Part shown: one piece after another, positions 52,562 through 61,317 of the stretch
Position numbering within the stretch: the stretch's first letter is position 1
Layout: each line of letters opens with the position of its first letter
Assembly: GCA_001897995.1 (NCBI GenBank)
Contig: MKRV01000196.1
Location: forward strand, 1 to 63,613
DNA: 63,613 nucleotides
Direction of reading: 5' to 3'
Source: Alphaproteobacteria bacterium 65-37
GTDB taxonomy: Bacteria; Pseudomonadota; Alphaproteobacteria; Reyranellales; Reyranellaceae
Notes under the pieces: generated by a model
What the model saw: the letters and a program-made list of their open reading frames with translations, nothing else
Databases searched by the model: none
What the model was told of the DNA's origin: nothing
Program-made: the position numbers and the translations under genes

Positions 52562-53532
52562 CCGGGGTTGTACCGCCGAACGAGGTCCTGACGGTCGATC
52601 GCCTGCGGCTCGACTATCCGCTGCCGCGCGCGTCTCTGTTCGCGGCGCCGCGCGCCGTGCGCGCCGTGAGTGATGTCTCATTCGCCATTTCGCGCGGGCG
52701 CACCTTGGGGCTGGTCGGCGAATCGGGTTGCGGCAAGACCTCGATTGCCAAGATGGTGATGGCGATCGAGAAGCCGACGCAAGGGAACATCCGCATCCTT
52801 GGCCGCGATATCCACCGCATGTCGCCGCGTGAGCTGCTCGGATTCCGCCGCCATTTCCAGATGGTCTTCCAGGACCCCTACGGATCGCTCAATCCCCGTC
52901 ACACCGTTGGCCGCATCGTCGGCGAGCCGGCGCGAAACAGCGACGCCGAGACGCGCGCGCGCGTTGCCGCCGCCCTGGAAGCGGTGGGGTTGAAGGCCGG
53001 CGATACGGCCAAGTATCCGCATCAGTTCTCGGGCGGCCAGAGACAGCGCATCGCGATCGCGCGAGCGCTGGTGACGCGGCCCGACCTGGTCGTTGCCGAC
53101 GAGCCCGTCTCGGCCCTCGACCTGTCGGTGCAGGCGCAGGTGCTGAACCTGTTGCGCGATCTGCGCGAGACGCTCGGCCTTACCTATCTGTTCATCAGCC
53201 ACGATCTCGCCGTCGTTGAGTATCTCTGCGAGGACATCGTGGTCATGTTTGCCGGTCGTATCGTGGAGCGCGGCAGCGCTCGCGCCGTACTGACCGCGCC
53301 GGCCCATCCCTATACGGCGGCGTTGCGCGATGCCATGCCTCGCATCGACCGGGCGGGTACCCGGCGAAGCCGCGTGCGCCCGGCGGCCGACAAGGCCGAT
53401 GCGGCCATCGCGATGTCGCCGGGCTGTCCCTATGCGCCGCGCTGCAAGCGGGCGATCGCCCGCTGCACCGCCGAAATGCCGGAACTGCGGCCGGTGGCGC
53501 CCGACAGAGAAGCGGCCTGCCACGTTGCATGA
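52558..53532 (+). CDS. Peptide ABC transporter ATPase (DppF-like)
   Basis: A 324-residue partner ATPase. Walker A is GESGCGKTS (about 54-62), the signature FSGGQRQRIAIARAL is at about 157 and Walker B VVADEPVSALDLS is at about 178. The C-terminal GCPYAPRCKRAIARC matches the oligopeptide-transporter tail. It dimerises with the upstream ATPase. ATG 52558 lies within the previous gene's end. It is followed by 45 bp and the receptor gene. Nothing unusual is seen apart from an alanine/arginine-rich stretch (SLFAAPRAVRAV) before the first strand, which is common in this family. Confidence 0.94.
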   Translation: MTGVVPPNEVLTVDRLRLDYPLPRASLFAAPRAVRAVSDVSFAISRGRTLGLVGESGCGKTSIAKMVMAIEKPTQGNIRILGRDIHRMSPRELLGFRRHFQMVFQDPYGSLNPRHTVGRIVGEPARNSDAETRARVAAALEAVGLKAGDTAKYPHQFSGGQRQRIAIARALVTRPDLVVADEPVSALDLSVQAQVLNLLRDLRETLGLTYLFISHDLAVVEYLCEDIVVMFAGRIVERGSARAVLTAPAHPYTAALRDAMPRIDRAGTRRSRVRPAADKADAAIAMSPGCPYAPRCKRAIARCTAEMPELRPVAPDREAACHVA

Positions 53533-53577
53533 CGACCTCAACTCGATCACTGCCGATGTGCAGGGGAGGAGAATGAA

Positions 53578-55065
53578 ATGAAGGCGAGACAGCTCGTCGG
53601 CCTGGCGATGGCCGCGGCAATGATCTTCGGCGGCGTTCCGGCGTTCGCGGGCAAGGACAACCTCGTGATGGCGCTGGCGACCGAGCCGCCGGGCCTCGAT
53701 CCCACGATGCAGGCCTCCACGGCCGTCAGCGAAGTGACCTGGATGAACCTGTTCGAAGGGCTCACACGGTTCGACCAGGACGGCAAGATCCTGCCGGCGC
53801 TCGCCGAGAGCTGGACCCATGAAGGCAACAAGGTATTCACCTTCAAGCTGCGCAGCGGCGTGAAGTTCCACGACGGCAGCGAGCTCAGCTCCGCCGACGT
53901 CAAGTTCACGTTCGAGCGGAACATCTCCGACAAGAGCACGAACAAGCGCAAACGCGTATTCGCCAATATGGAATCGATCGAGACGCCTGATCCGCTCACG
54001 GTGAAGATCACCCTGAAGGAGCCGTCGGCCCTTCTCCCCTTCTTTCTGGCAGAAGCGACGGCGGCGATCCTGTCACCCAAGTCGGCGGACAAGAACGGAA
54101 CCAATCCGATCGGGACCGGGCCGTACAAATTCGTCTCCTGGACTCGCGGCGATTCGCTCCGGCTCGAGCGCTTCGCCGACTACAAGGGACCGGTGATGCC
54201 GGAGTTCCCGCGAGTCACGATCCGCTTCATCAACGACGAGAACGCACAGCTTTCGGCGCTGCAGGCGGGTGACGTCGACTACGTGCCGGTCGTCGCGGCG
54301 ATCGAGAACGCGGAGACCCTCAAGAACGACAACCGCTTTGTTCTCGAGGTCGGCACGACGCAGGGCGTGATGTTCGTCGGGCTGAACAACAAGCAGGACC
54401 CGTTCACGAACCTGAAGATCCGTCAGGCGCTCTACCATGCGCTCGATCGGGAGACGATCGACCTTGGCACCCACAATGGTTACGGCAAGCCAATGGGCGC
54501 CCAGATCACGCCGCTCAATCCGTACTGGATCGATACGTCCGGCGTGTACAAGCACGACATCGCGCAGGCCAAGAAGCTTCTGGCCGAGGCCGGCAAGAAG
54601 AACGGTTTCGAAGCCAATCTCAAGATCCTGCCAATCCCCTCGACGCGCCGCGCCGCCGAGATCATCGCCGCTCAGCTCTCGCAAGTGGGCGTGAAAGTGA
54701 AGATCGAGGTGCTGGAAACGGCCCAATGGCTCGAGGTCGTGTTCCGCAACAAGAATTACGACATGACCATTCTCTCGCAGCAGGAGCCGTGGGCCATCCT
54801 GAACTACACGGATCCCAAGTACCTCTATCAATACGACAGCGCCGAGTTCCGTGCGCTCGTGGCGGAGGCGGAAGCCAGCCCGACGGAAGAGGGACTGCGC
54901 GAGAAGCTAGCCGCGGCACAGAAGCGCCTGGCCGCCGATGCGCCGTCGCTGTGGCTCTACAGCTTCCCCAAGGTCGGGCTCAGCCGCAAGGAAGTGACCG
55001 GGTTCTGGAAGAATTCTCCGCTGCCGGCCTACCCGCTGGGGGAACTGCGCTGGGTGCAGAAGTAG
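53578..55065 (+). CDS. Peptide ABC transporter substrate-binding protein (SBP_bac_5)
   Basis: A 495-residue periplasmic binding protein. A signal peptide (1-24, LVGLAMAAAMIFGGVPAFA) is followed by LVMALATEPPGLDPTMQAST. It has the family motifs LTRFDQDGKILPALAESW, FKLRSGVKFHDGSELSSADVKF and GTGPYKFVSW. It captures the substrate for the preceding permeases and ATPases and is the last gene of that operon. The ribosome-binding site GGGGAGGAG is at 53563-53571. It is the family of dipeptide and oligopeptide, opine and glutathione receptors; the actual ligand cannot be deduced, but the CocE-type hydrolase nearby suggests an amide or ester. Confidence 0.93.
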   Translation: MKARQLVGLAMAAAMIFGGVPAFAGKDNLVMALATEPPGLDPTMQASTAVSEVTWMNLFEGLTRFDQDGKILPALAESWTHEGNKVFTFKLRSGVKFHDGSELSSADVKFTFERNISDKSTNKRKRVFANMESIETPDPLTVKITLKEPSALLPFFLAEATAAILSPKSADKNGTNPIGTGPYKFVSWTRGDSLRLERFADYKGPVMPEFPRVTIRFINDENAQLSALQAGDVDYVPVVAAIENAETLKNDNRFVLEVGTTQGVMFVGLNNKQDPFTNLKIRQALYHALDRETIDLGTHNGYGKPMGAQITPLNPYWIDTSGVYKHDIAQAKKLLAEAGKKNGFEANLKILPIPSTRRAAEIIAAQLSQVGVKVKIEVLETAQWLEVVFRNKNYDMTILSQQEPWAILNYTDPKYLYQYDSAEFRALVAEAEASPTEEGLREKLAAAQKRLAADAPSLWLYSFPKVGLSRKEVTGFWKNSPLPAYPLGELRWVQK

Positions 55066-55141
55066 GAGGGACGAAAACGCACGCCCGGGGGTGAGTTGCC
55101 GCTCGAGCACCGCGACCACCCGCCTTTATGAGTTCACGGCC

Positions 55142-55192
55142 TGGAGCACGTTCCGCTCGACTACAATCAGTCGAGCGGAAGGTTGTGCTCCA
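55142..55192. repeat. Long imperfect palindrome between convergent transport genes
   Basis: The outer arms TGGAGCAC (55142-55149) and GTGCTCCA (55185-55192) enclose inner arms TTCCGCTCGACT (55151-55162) and AGTCGAGCGGAA (55169-55180), with a 6-nt loop. It lies between the receptor gene and a second receptor gene on the opposite strand, both ending here. It may be a bidirectional terminator or a dispersed intergenic repeat; similar GAGCAC...TTCCGCTCGA palindromes are known to occur many times in alphaproteobacterial chromosomes. No T-run is present. Confidence 0.75.
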
Positions 55193-55218
55193 GATTCGAT
55201 CGATCCCGGAGCAGCGCC

Positions 55219-56790
55219 CTACTTCTTGTCGATATTCCAGAAGACCGGAATGGGACTGGCGACGATGCCGCTCAGGCGGTCAGCGCGTGTGGCTGTTGGA
55301 AGCGTATACTGGCCGAGATGGATATGCGTGCCGTACTTGACGGCACGCGCCTGCAATTCGTCGGCGATTTCCTGACGCTTCTCCAGGCTCGGTGCCCGTG
55401 CATAGGCATCGCGCAGGCGCTCGACTTCGGCGTCGCACGGCCAGCCGAAGGCGGCCTTGTCGCACGATGCGTTGACCATGCTGTTGGTCAGTGGGTTCAT
55501 CATGTCGACGGACAGCCAGGCGGTCATGAAGCCGTTCCAGCCGCCGTCCTGGGCCGGCGTCTTGCGCAGGCGACGGGCGACGATGGCCTGGAAATCGAGC
55601 GGTACCATCTGCACCTTGAAGCCGCCTTTTTCCAGAAGGTCCTTGGCGATCGGGCCGGCGTTGGTCAGCACGGCGATATCGGTGGTGTGGAGCATCACGA
55701 TCGGCGTGCCGTCATAGCCGGCCTCCTTCAGCAGCTCCTTCGATCTGGCGAAGTTGGCGCGCACCAGCCCGTCCATGCCGGCCTTGTTCTCGAGCGGCGT
55801 GCCGCAGACGAACATGGCGTCACAGGTCCGATAATATTTGGCGTCGCCGATCACGCCTTGGAGGAAGGCCTTCTGATCGAGCGCATACATCGCGGCCCGG
55901 CGCACCTTCTCGTTGTCGAAAGGCGGCACGACGGTGTTCCAGCGAAAGACGTATTGCGCGCCGATCGTGTTGTAGACCTCGAGCTTGACGTTCTTGTCGG
56001 CCAGCAGCAGCGGCTTGAGGTCGTGTGGCGGTGCCTCGATATAGTCGATCTCGCCGGCCAGCAGCGCATTCACCGCCGTCTGGTGGTCGGGGATGGCCAG
56101 CCATTCCACCCGGTCGACCTTGGCGATCTTGCCGCCTGCCAGACCCGACGGCGGCTCGGCGCGCGGCTTGTAGTCGGGGTTCTTCACATAGACGGTGCGG
56201 TCCCCAGGCTTCCACTCATCGGCCTTGAAGATGAAAGGGCCCGAGCCCACGAACTCGCTGATCTGCTTGCCGGGATCGGTATCGGCGATGCGCTTGGGCA
56301 TCATCAACGGCGTCGAGCCGCCGGGCTTGGCCAGCGAATCGATGACCAGGCCGTAGGGTTCCTTCAGAACGAGCTTGAAGGTCTTGTCGTTCACCGCCTC
56401 AAGATCTTTGACGAAGCTCAGCAGCTTGATGCCCAGCGTGTCGCGTGCACCCCAGCGCTTCAGGGACGCGATGCAGTCTTCGGACGTGACAGGCTTGCCA
56501 TCATGCCATTTCAGGCCGTCGCGCAGGGTGAATGTGTAGGTCAGCTTGTCGTCGCTGAGATTCCAGGTGTCGACCATCTGCGGCTGTGGCTGCAGTTTCT
56601 CGTCCATCGCAAACAGCGTGTCCCACACCATGTAGCCGTGGTTGCGCACGATATTGGCAGTGGTCCAGATCGGATCGAGGACCTTGAGGTCGGAGTGCAT
56701 CACCGCCCGGATCGTCTTGGTTTGGGCGGTGGCTGGCGAGGCGGCGAAGGTGGCGGCGATGGCGATTGCCGCCAGAAAGCGCAGCGTCAT
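55219..56790 (-). CDS. Second peptide ABC transporter substrate-binding protein (SBP_bac_5)
   Basis: A 523-residue periplasmic protein. A signal peptide (FLAAIAIAATFAASPATAQ) is followed by MHSDLKVLDPIWTTANIVRNHGYMVWDTLFAMDEK, a motif of SBP_bac_5 proteins, then LRDGLKWHDGKPVTSEDCI and VGSGPFIF. It has no permease or ATPase genes of its own in this window, so it probably feeds the nearby Dpp-type transporter or an off-window one. It is the last gene of a minus-strand operon with the oxygenase (4-nt gap) and the SDR. The ORF starts at ATG 56788-56790. It is distinct from the first receptor. Confidence 0.92.
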   Translation of the reverse strand: MTLRFLAAIAIAATFAASPATAQTKTIRAVMHSDLKVLDPIWTTANIVRNHGYMVWDTLFAMDEKLQPQPQMVDTWNLSDDKLTYTFTLRDGLKWHDGKPVTSEDCIASLKRWGARDTLGIKLLSFVKDLEAVNDKTFKLVLKEPYGLVIDSLAKPGGSTPLMMPKRIADTDPGKQISEFVGSGPFIFKADEWKPGDRTVYVKNPDYKPRAEPPSGLAGGKIAKVDRVEWLAIPDHQTAVNALLAGEIDYIEAPPHDLKPLLLADKNVKLEVYNTIGAQYVFRWNTVVPPFDNEKVRRAAMYALDQKAFLQGVIGDAKYYRTCDAMFVCGTPLENKAGMDGLVRANFARSKELLKEAGYDGTPIVMLHTTDIAVLTNAGPIAKDLLEKGGFKVQMVPLDFQAIVARRLRKTPAQDGGWNGFMTAWLSVDMMNPLTNSMVNASCDKAAFGWPCDAEVERLRDAYARAPSLEKRQEIADELQARAVKYGTHIHLGQYTLPTATRADRLSGIVASPIPVFWNIDKK

Positions 56791-56794
56791 CGGA

Positions 56795-57871
56795 TCAGGC
56801 CTGCCAGCGCGAGGTTGCGCGGGCGCCCGGGGCGACCTCGGCGTCGGTCGGTGCAGTCGCCTGGGAAATGTGACCGTAACGCTGGGCGGCGAACCAGAGC
56901 GCGTAGTCGCCGAACTTGATGGGCGGGTACTTCGACGGCCGTTCGGCCGAGTGGCAGGAAGGCAGGCATTCGATCATGGTGTCGTGGTCCGGATCGCAGA
57001 AGAAGGGAATGGCATAGCGGACCTGGCCGGAGACGTTGCGCACGCGGTGCGGCGTCGACAGGAAGCGCTCGTTCGACCAGCGGTGAAGGATATCGCCGCC
57101 GTTCACGACGAAGGCATTCTCGATACCCGGGGCATCCATCCAGCGGCCATCGGGCAGGAGAATGGAAAGGCCCTGCACCTTGTTGGGCGGCAGCAGGGTC
57201 ATGAACCCGGAGTCCGTGTGCGGGACCAGGCTCTCCACGCTCTCGTCCGTGCCATCGATCTGGGGGTAGCGGGACATGCGCAGGATCATGTGCGGCCTGG
57301 CAAAGCAGGCGTCGAAATAGGTTTCCGGCAGATCGAGGGCGAGCGCATAGAGCTTCACCAGCTTCTGGCAAAGCCCCTCGAGGGTAGAAATGTAGGCAAG
57401 TGCGGCCTCACGAAAGCCCGGCAGATCGGCCGGCCACTTGTTCTGCGCATGAAAGCGGCGGCCCGACAGCACGTCAGGATCGTTCGCATTGCGCTCGCGG
57501 CGCAGGAAATAGGCTTCGTTCTGACTGGGCTTCTTGCCTTGGGCCGCGGCGTTGGGCGGCGCCTTCTGCTGGATCGGCATGTAGCCGATATTGTGCTCGT
57601 CGACCTTGACGGCGAGCTTGGCTTCCATCGGCTGCGCATGAAAGCGCGCGGCGGCAGCGTAGGTATCGTCGATCAGCTTCTGCGGCACACCGTGGCCGGC
57701 AAGATAGTAGAAGCCGACATTCTCGAAAGCGAAGCGCAGCTGGGCGGCGGTCTTCTCGGCCGCGCCCGGCGTGCCGGCGAGATAGTCCGATACGTCGATC
57801 AACGGAATGGCGTCGCCGATCATGACGGGCGGGGCGGTTGCGGCGATGGGAGAGGAGGTCGACAGATCCAT
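56795..57871 (-). CDS. 2-oxoglutarate/Fe(II)-dependent oxygenase (isopenicillin-N-synthase family)
   Basis: A 358-residue non-haem iron oxygenase. The N-terminal DIOX_N (IPLIDVSDYLAG ... FENVGFYYLAGHGVP) is followed by the 2OG-FeII_Oxy domain. The iron ligands are HTD (in PHTDSGFM, about 217-219) and the distal His of STPHRVRN (about 274), with RYAIPFF holding the 2-oxoglutarate-binding Arg. It hydroxylates or desaturates a small molecule. The start is ATG 57869-57871, with AAAGGAG upstream; an in-frame extension to 57910 runs into the SDR gene and is not used. In an operon with an SDR and a peptide receptor it may oxidise an imported peptide- or opine-like compound. Confidence 0.9.
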   Translation of the reverse strand: MDLSTSSPIAATAPPVMIGDAIPLIDVSDYLAGTPGAAEKTAAQLRFAFENVGFYYLAGHGVPQKLIDDTYAAAARFHAQPMEAKLAVKVDEHNIGYMPIQQKAPPNAAAQGKKPSQNEAYFLRRERNANDPDVLSGRRFHAQNKWPADLPGFREAALAYISTLEGLCQKLVKLYALALDLPETYFDACFARPHMILRMSRYPQIDGTDESVESLVPHTDSGFMTLLPPNKVQGLSILLPDGRWMDAPGIENAFVVNGGDILHRWSNERFLSTPHRVRNVSGQVRYAIPFFCDPDHDTMIECLPSCHSAERPSKYPPIKFGDYALWFAAQRYGHISQATAPTDAEVAPGARATSRWQA

Positions 57872-57906
57872 GAGCAACTCCTTTGCGTGCAAGATGTGCG
57901 CCATGG

Positions 57907-58707
57907 TCAATAGGCCGAACGTCCACCATCGGCCGCGATGGTGGCGCCGGTGACCATGCGCGATTCGTCCGAAGCGAGAAAAAGCGCAATGTTGGCAATG
58001 TCGATCGGTTCGCCGATCCAGAAGGGATAGTCCTTCGCGCGTTCGGCCGACGCCTGGCGATCGACGACGGGGCCGGACGCGCCCGGTGCGCCGTAGGTAT
58101 CGACGATGCGGTCACTGAGGATGCGGCCCGAGCAGATCGCGTTGACCCGTACATTGTCGCGCGCGTGAGTGCCGGCAAGGGCGCGGGTGAGCGAAAGGAT
58201 GGCGCCCTTCGCGGCGGTGTAGATATGCGAGGGGCTGCCGCCGCGCAGAGCTGCGCCCGATGACATGTTGATCACCGCGCCACCCCCGGAGTCCACGATC
58301 CGGGGAATGGCATGGCGGCAGGTATGGATGGTGCCGAGCAGGTCGACGCGCATGGTCCTGTCCCATACGGCAAGATCGACGTCGGTCACGAGGCTGTCTT
58401 CGGGAAGCGAGCCGCCTGCCGTATTGAACAACACATTGAGCGCCCCGAAACGGGCGATCCCGCGCGCCACGGCGTCGCGCACGCTCGCCTCGTCGGTGAC
58501 ATCGGTCGGCACGAAAAGCGCGTCGACGCCGACGGCAGCGGCTTCCCCGGCGCTGGCCTTGCCCTTCGCCGGGTCGAGCTCCGCGATCAGCAGTCGAGCC
58601 CCTTCCTGGGCGAAGAGCCGGACGGCCGCGCCACCGATGCCACCCGGCCCAGCCCCGGCGATCAACACGACTTTGCCAGCCAGACGGCCTTTCCGATCGG
58701 CCGTCAT
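57907..58707 (-). CDS. Short-chain dehydrogenase/reductase (SDR)
   Basis: A 266-residue NAD(P)-dependent oxidoreductase. The Rossmann glycine motif GAGPGGIG (18-25) is followed by DVTDEASV, NTAGG, NMSSGAAL (catalytic Ser), YTAAKGA (Tyr and Lys) and the C-terminal FLASDESRMVTGATIAADGGRSAY typical of classical SDRs. The second glycine signature is the usual one. It is the first gene of the SDR-oxygenase-receptor operon and is divergent from the IclR regulator over 50 bp. Substrate unknown. The start is ATG 58705-58707; no other start is plausible. Confidence 0.92.
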   Translation of the reverse strand: MTADRKGRLAGKVVLIAGAGPGGIGGAAVRLFAQEGARLLIAELDPAKGKASAGEAAAVGVDALFVPTDVTDEASVRDAVARGIARFGALNVLFNTAGGSLPEDSLVTDVDLAVWDRTMRVDLLGTIHTCRHAIPRIVDSGGGAVINMSSGAALRGGSPSHIYTAAKGAILSLTRALAGTHARDNVRVNAICSGRILSDRIVDTYGAPGASGPVVDRQASAERAKDYPFWIGEPIDIANIALFLASDESRMVTGATIAADGGRSAY

Positions 58708-58757
58708 GGCGAGGCCGCCGTTCTGTTGTTCAGAAGATCATTCTGGTACACAGAACC
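58708..58757. promoter_or_regulatory. Divergent promoter with two tandem TTCTG-N5-CAGAA palindromes
   Basis: The 50-bp spacer holds TTCTG (58721-58725)-N5-CAGAA (58731-58735) and TTCTG (58741-58745)-N5-CAGAA (58751-58755), identical arms with centres exactly 20 bp (about two helical turns) apart. The right copy abuts the iclR start codon. This is the layout of an IclR-family operator occupied by two dimers, which would repress both the regulator and the SDR operon. Confidence 0.75.
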
Positions 58758-59528
58758 ATGGCCACAGAACTGCAGACCTCGGTGGGACGGGCACTGGCCG
58801 TGCTCGACAGCTTCCGGGCCGGTGACCGGTCGCTCTCGCTCGCCGAGCTGGCCGAGCGCACGGGCTACTACAAGAGCACGATCCTGCGCCTCGCCCAATC
58901 GCTGCAGCGCGCCAACTACCTCGTCCGGCTGGAGAGCGGGCGATATCAGCTCGGCGCCGCCCTGATCCGGCTGGGCGAGATCAGCAAGCGGTCGACCCGC
59001 ATAGACGACCATGTTCTGCCGGTCTTGCAGAAGCTCGTCGAAGCCACCGGCGAGAGTGCGACGCTCTATGTTCGCAAGGGCGATCAGCGCTTCTGCCTGC
59101 GCCGCGTCGATTCCCAGCGGGCCCTGCGCGACCATGTCCGCGAAGGCGATCTGCTGCCGCTCACCATCGGCGCACCAGGACGCGTCTTCCTGTATTTCGA
59201 TTCTGGCGTCGAACAATCCGGTCTGGCCCGTGGCGAAGTCCCGGTGGAATACAGGACCAATCCGTCGCGGCCCTTGCCGATCGTCACCCATGGAGAATAC
59301 GAGCCCGAGCTCGCGTCGATCGCCTGCGGCATCTTCGGCCCGCAAGACGAGCTGGTCGGTGTCATCTGCTTGACCGGCCTGGACAGCCGCTTCGGGCGCA
59401 AGGCCGCGCAAGCCATGGGGGACGTCCTGCTCGAGGCTTGCCAGCGCCTCACCACTCTGGTCGGGGGCGACTTGCATCACTACGCGCCGCGCAAGGCACT
59501 CGCACGGCGCGCTTCGTCGACGGGGTGA
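58758..59528 (+). CDS. IclR-family transcriptional regulator
   Basis: A 256-residue protein with an N-terminal winged helix (VGRALAVLDSFRAGDRSLSLAELAERTGYYKSTILRLAQSLQR) and the C-terminal GAF-like effector domain of IclR (GDLLPLTIGAPGRVFLYF ... RPLPIVTHGEYEPELASIACGIF). It is divergent from the SDR-oxygenase operon and shares two tandem palindromes with it, so it is the likely controller of both. It is convergent with the Bug receptor gene (11-bp gap). The ATG at 58758 is the only start near the DNA-binding domain. Confidence 0.93.
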   Translation: MATELQTSVGRALAVLDSFRAGDRSLSLAELAERTGYYKSTILRLAQSLQRANYLVRLESGRYQLGAALIRLGEISKRSTRIDDHVLPVLQKLVEATGESATLYVRKGDQRFCLRRVDSQRALRDHVREGDLLPLTIGAPGRVFLYFDSGVEQSGLARGEVPVEYRTNPSRPLPIVTHGEYEPELASIACGIFGPQDELVGVICLTGLDSRFGRKAAQAMGDVLLEACQRLTTLVGGDLHHYAPRKALARRASSTG

Positions 59529-59539
59529 GGGCGAGAGGT

Positions 59540-60502
59540 TCATTCGACGCGAATTCCTGCCTTCTCGATGATCGCCGTCCAGTCGCCGATCATCTGCTTC
59601 ATTTGTGCCGTATGTTCCTCCGGCGTGTTGGCGATGGGCTCGTAACCGAGCTCGGCCAGCCGCTGGGCAAGCTGGGGATTCTTCAGTGCACGGGTGAAAT
59701 GCTGGTTGAGGGTCTTCACGACCGCCGGCGGCGTCGCGGCGGGCGCGTAGAGGCCCCAGTAGCTTTCGGCATTCACGCCCGCCAGGCCGGCCTCTCGGAA
59801 GGTGGGCACATTGGGCAGCGCGGGATTGCGACTGTCGCCGGTGAGGGCGAGAACCCGGAGCTGACCACCGTCGATATATTGCCGGGCCGAGCTGATCCCC
59901 GAGAACGACATCTGGACCTGTCCGGCGATCAGGTCGTTCATGGCCGGACCCGATCCTCGATAGGGCACGTGGACGATGTTGACGCCGGCCACCTGCTTCA
60001 ACAACTCGCCCGCCAGATGGGTCGAGGAGCCATTGCCACCCGATGCGTAGTTGATCGTCCCCGGCTTGGCTTTGGCGAGCGCAATCAGGTCGCCCACGGA
60101 ATGGGCAGGCACCGACGGGTGCACGATCAGGATCACCGGCGCACGCGCCATCATGGTGATGCCCGTGAAGTCCCGCGTCGTCTGGTACGGCAGGTTCTTC
60201 ATCAGGCCGGGATTGGTCAGGAAGGCGCTGTCGGACGCGAGGATCGTGTAGCCGTCGGCCGGCGCCTTGGCGACCATGTCGGTGCCACCGACCGTGGCGC
60301 CGCCGGGCTTGTTGTCGATCGTGATCTGCTGCCCCAGGCTCGCCGAGGCGTCGGCCGCGAGCAGGCGCACCAGATTGTCGGTGCCGCCACCGGGTGCGAA
60401 GGGAACAACGAGGCGGATCGGCTTGCTTGGGAAGGTCTGGGCCTGCGCGAGGCTGCCCAGACCGACGATCGCCAGGGCGAGCAGGGCGAAGAGGCGGATC
60501 AT
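59540..60502 (-). CDS. Tripartite tricarboxylate transporter substrate-binding protein (Bug/TctC family)
   Basis: A 320-residue periplasmic protein with a signal peptide (MIRLFALLALAIVGLGSLAQA). The mature start TFPSKPIRLVVPFAPGGGTDNLVRLLA is the classical Bug opening, followed by GGATVGGTDMVAKAPADGYT and the later HSVGDLIALAKAKPGTINYASGGNGSSTHLAGELL that line the binding pocket. Bug proteins bind carboxylates or aromatic acids for TctAB-type uptake. No tctAB genes are in the window. It overlaps the hydrolase gene upstream by 4 nt, suggesting co-transcription. Confidence 0.93.
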   Translation of the reverse strand: MIRLFALLALAIVGLGSLAQAQTFPSKPIRLVVPFAPGGGTDNLVRLLAADASASLGQQITIDNKPGGATVGGTDMVAKAPADGYTILASDSAFLTNPGLMKNLPYQTTRDFTGITMMARAPVILIVHPSVPAHSVGDLIALAKAKPGTINYASGGNGSSTHLAGELLKQVAGVNIVHVPYRGSGPAMNDLIAGQVQMSFSGISSARQYIDGGQLRVLALTGDSRNPALPNVPTFREAGLAGVNAESYWGLYAPAATPPAVVKTLNQHFTRALKNPQLAQRLAELGYEPIANTPEEHTAQMKQMIGDWTAIIEKAGIRVE

Positions 60503-61317
60503 GCCGGCGCTCCGAAGCGCCAGCGCAGGAAGCTCAGCACGTCGGCCACGCAGCGGTCCGGAGCGGCGTCGCAGATATTGTGCGGCATGTGCTCGTAGGC
60601 GATTGCCTGCGAATCGGGGATGCGCTCGATCATGACATCATAGTTCTTGATCGATCCCACGGTCTCACCGCCCGGCATGACGATCAGGGTCGGGCATTTG
60701 ATGCCGTCGAGCCGGTCGCTCCAGTCGAGCGTCGTCATCAAGCCGATGAAGCGCCCGATATAGGCGGTGTCGTTCTTGGCGGCTTCGTCGAGAAACCAGG
60801 TGACCAGGCCGTCGGGCACCTTGCCGATCGGGAAGCGGTCGGAAATCGTGTCGGCGAGAAAGTTGCGAAGCCCTTCCTTGGCGACCCGCGGCAGCCAGGT
60901 CGCCGCCTGGCTGTTCTTCAGGCCGGGCGTCGAACCGAACAACATCAGGCTGCTCACCCTGTCGGGCGACTTCATGGCCAGGTTCTGCGCCACATAGCCG
61001 CCCGCCGAGTTGCCGACGATGTGCGCTGCCTTGCAATCGAGATGGTCCAGCAGTTCCGCGACGTCGGCGACCAGCCTGTCCATGGTAAGTGCCGGCGTTT
61101 CTGGCGGCACGTCGGAGTCGCCGTGCCCCCGGAGGTCCATGCGCACGACGCGATAGTGGCGCGAGAGGCCCGGCACCCAGGAATAGAAGCGGCGCGAATG
61201 GCCCATTGCGGCATGCAGCAACAGCAGGGTCGCCGCGGGTTTCCACGGATCGGTGTGATCGTCGATGTAGTAGGCGATCTTGTTGCCGTCGCTGGCCGTG
61301 AAGGTGGTGGCTGCCAT
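60499..61317 (-). CDS. Alpha/beta hydrolase (enol-lactonase-like)
   Basis: A 272-residue alpha/beta hydrolase. The oxyanion region LLLHAAMGHSRRF (33-45) is followed by the nucleophile Ser104 in VGNSAGGY, an Asp/Glu around the GIKCPTLIVMPGGETVG loop and a C-terminal His in YEHMPHNI. The pattern resembles 3-oxoadipate enol-lactonase (PcaD-like) and related C-C hydrolases. It is upstream of and overlapping the Bug receptor, so it may act on the transported acid. No signal peptide; cytoplasmic. The start is ATG 61315-61317. Confidence 0.85.
   Translation of the reverse strand: MAATTFTASDGNKIAYYIDDHTDPWKPAATLLLLHAAMGHSRRFYSWVPGLSRHYRVVRMDLRGHGDSDVPPETPALTMDRLVADVAELLDHLDCKAAHIVGNSAGGYVAQNLAMKSPDRVSSLMLFGSTPGLKNSQAATWLPRVAKEGLRNFLADTISDRFPIGKVPDGLVTWFLDEAAKNDTAYIGRFIGLMTTLDWSDRLDGIKCPTLIVMPGGETVGSIKNYDVMIERIPDSQAIAYEHMPHNICDAAPDRCVADVLSFLRWRFGAPA

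Noticed and set aside
55183..56919. A 578-codon plus-strand ORF opposite the second peptide receptor
   Set aside because: Antisense shadow; the minus strand has a signal peptide and all SBP_bac_5 motifs.
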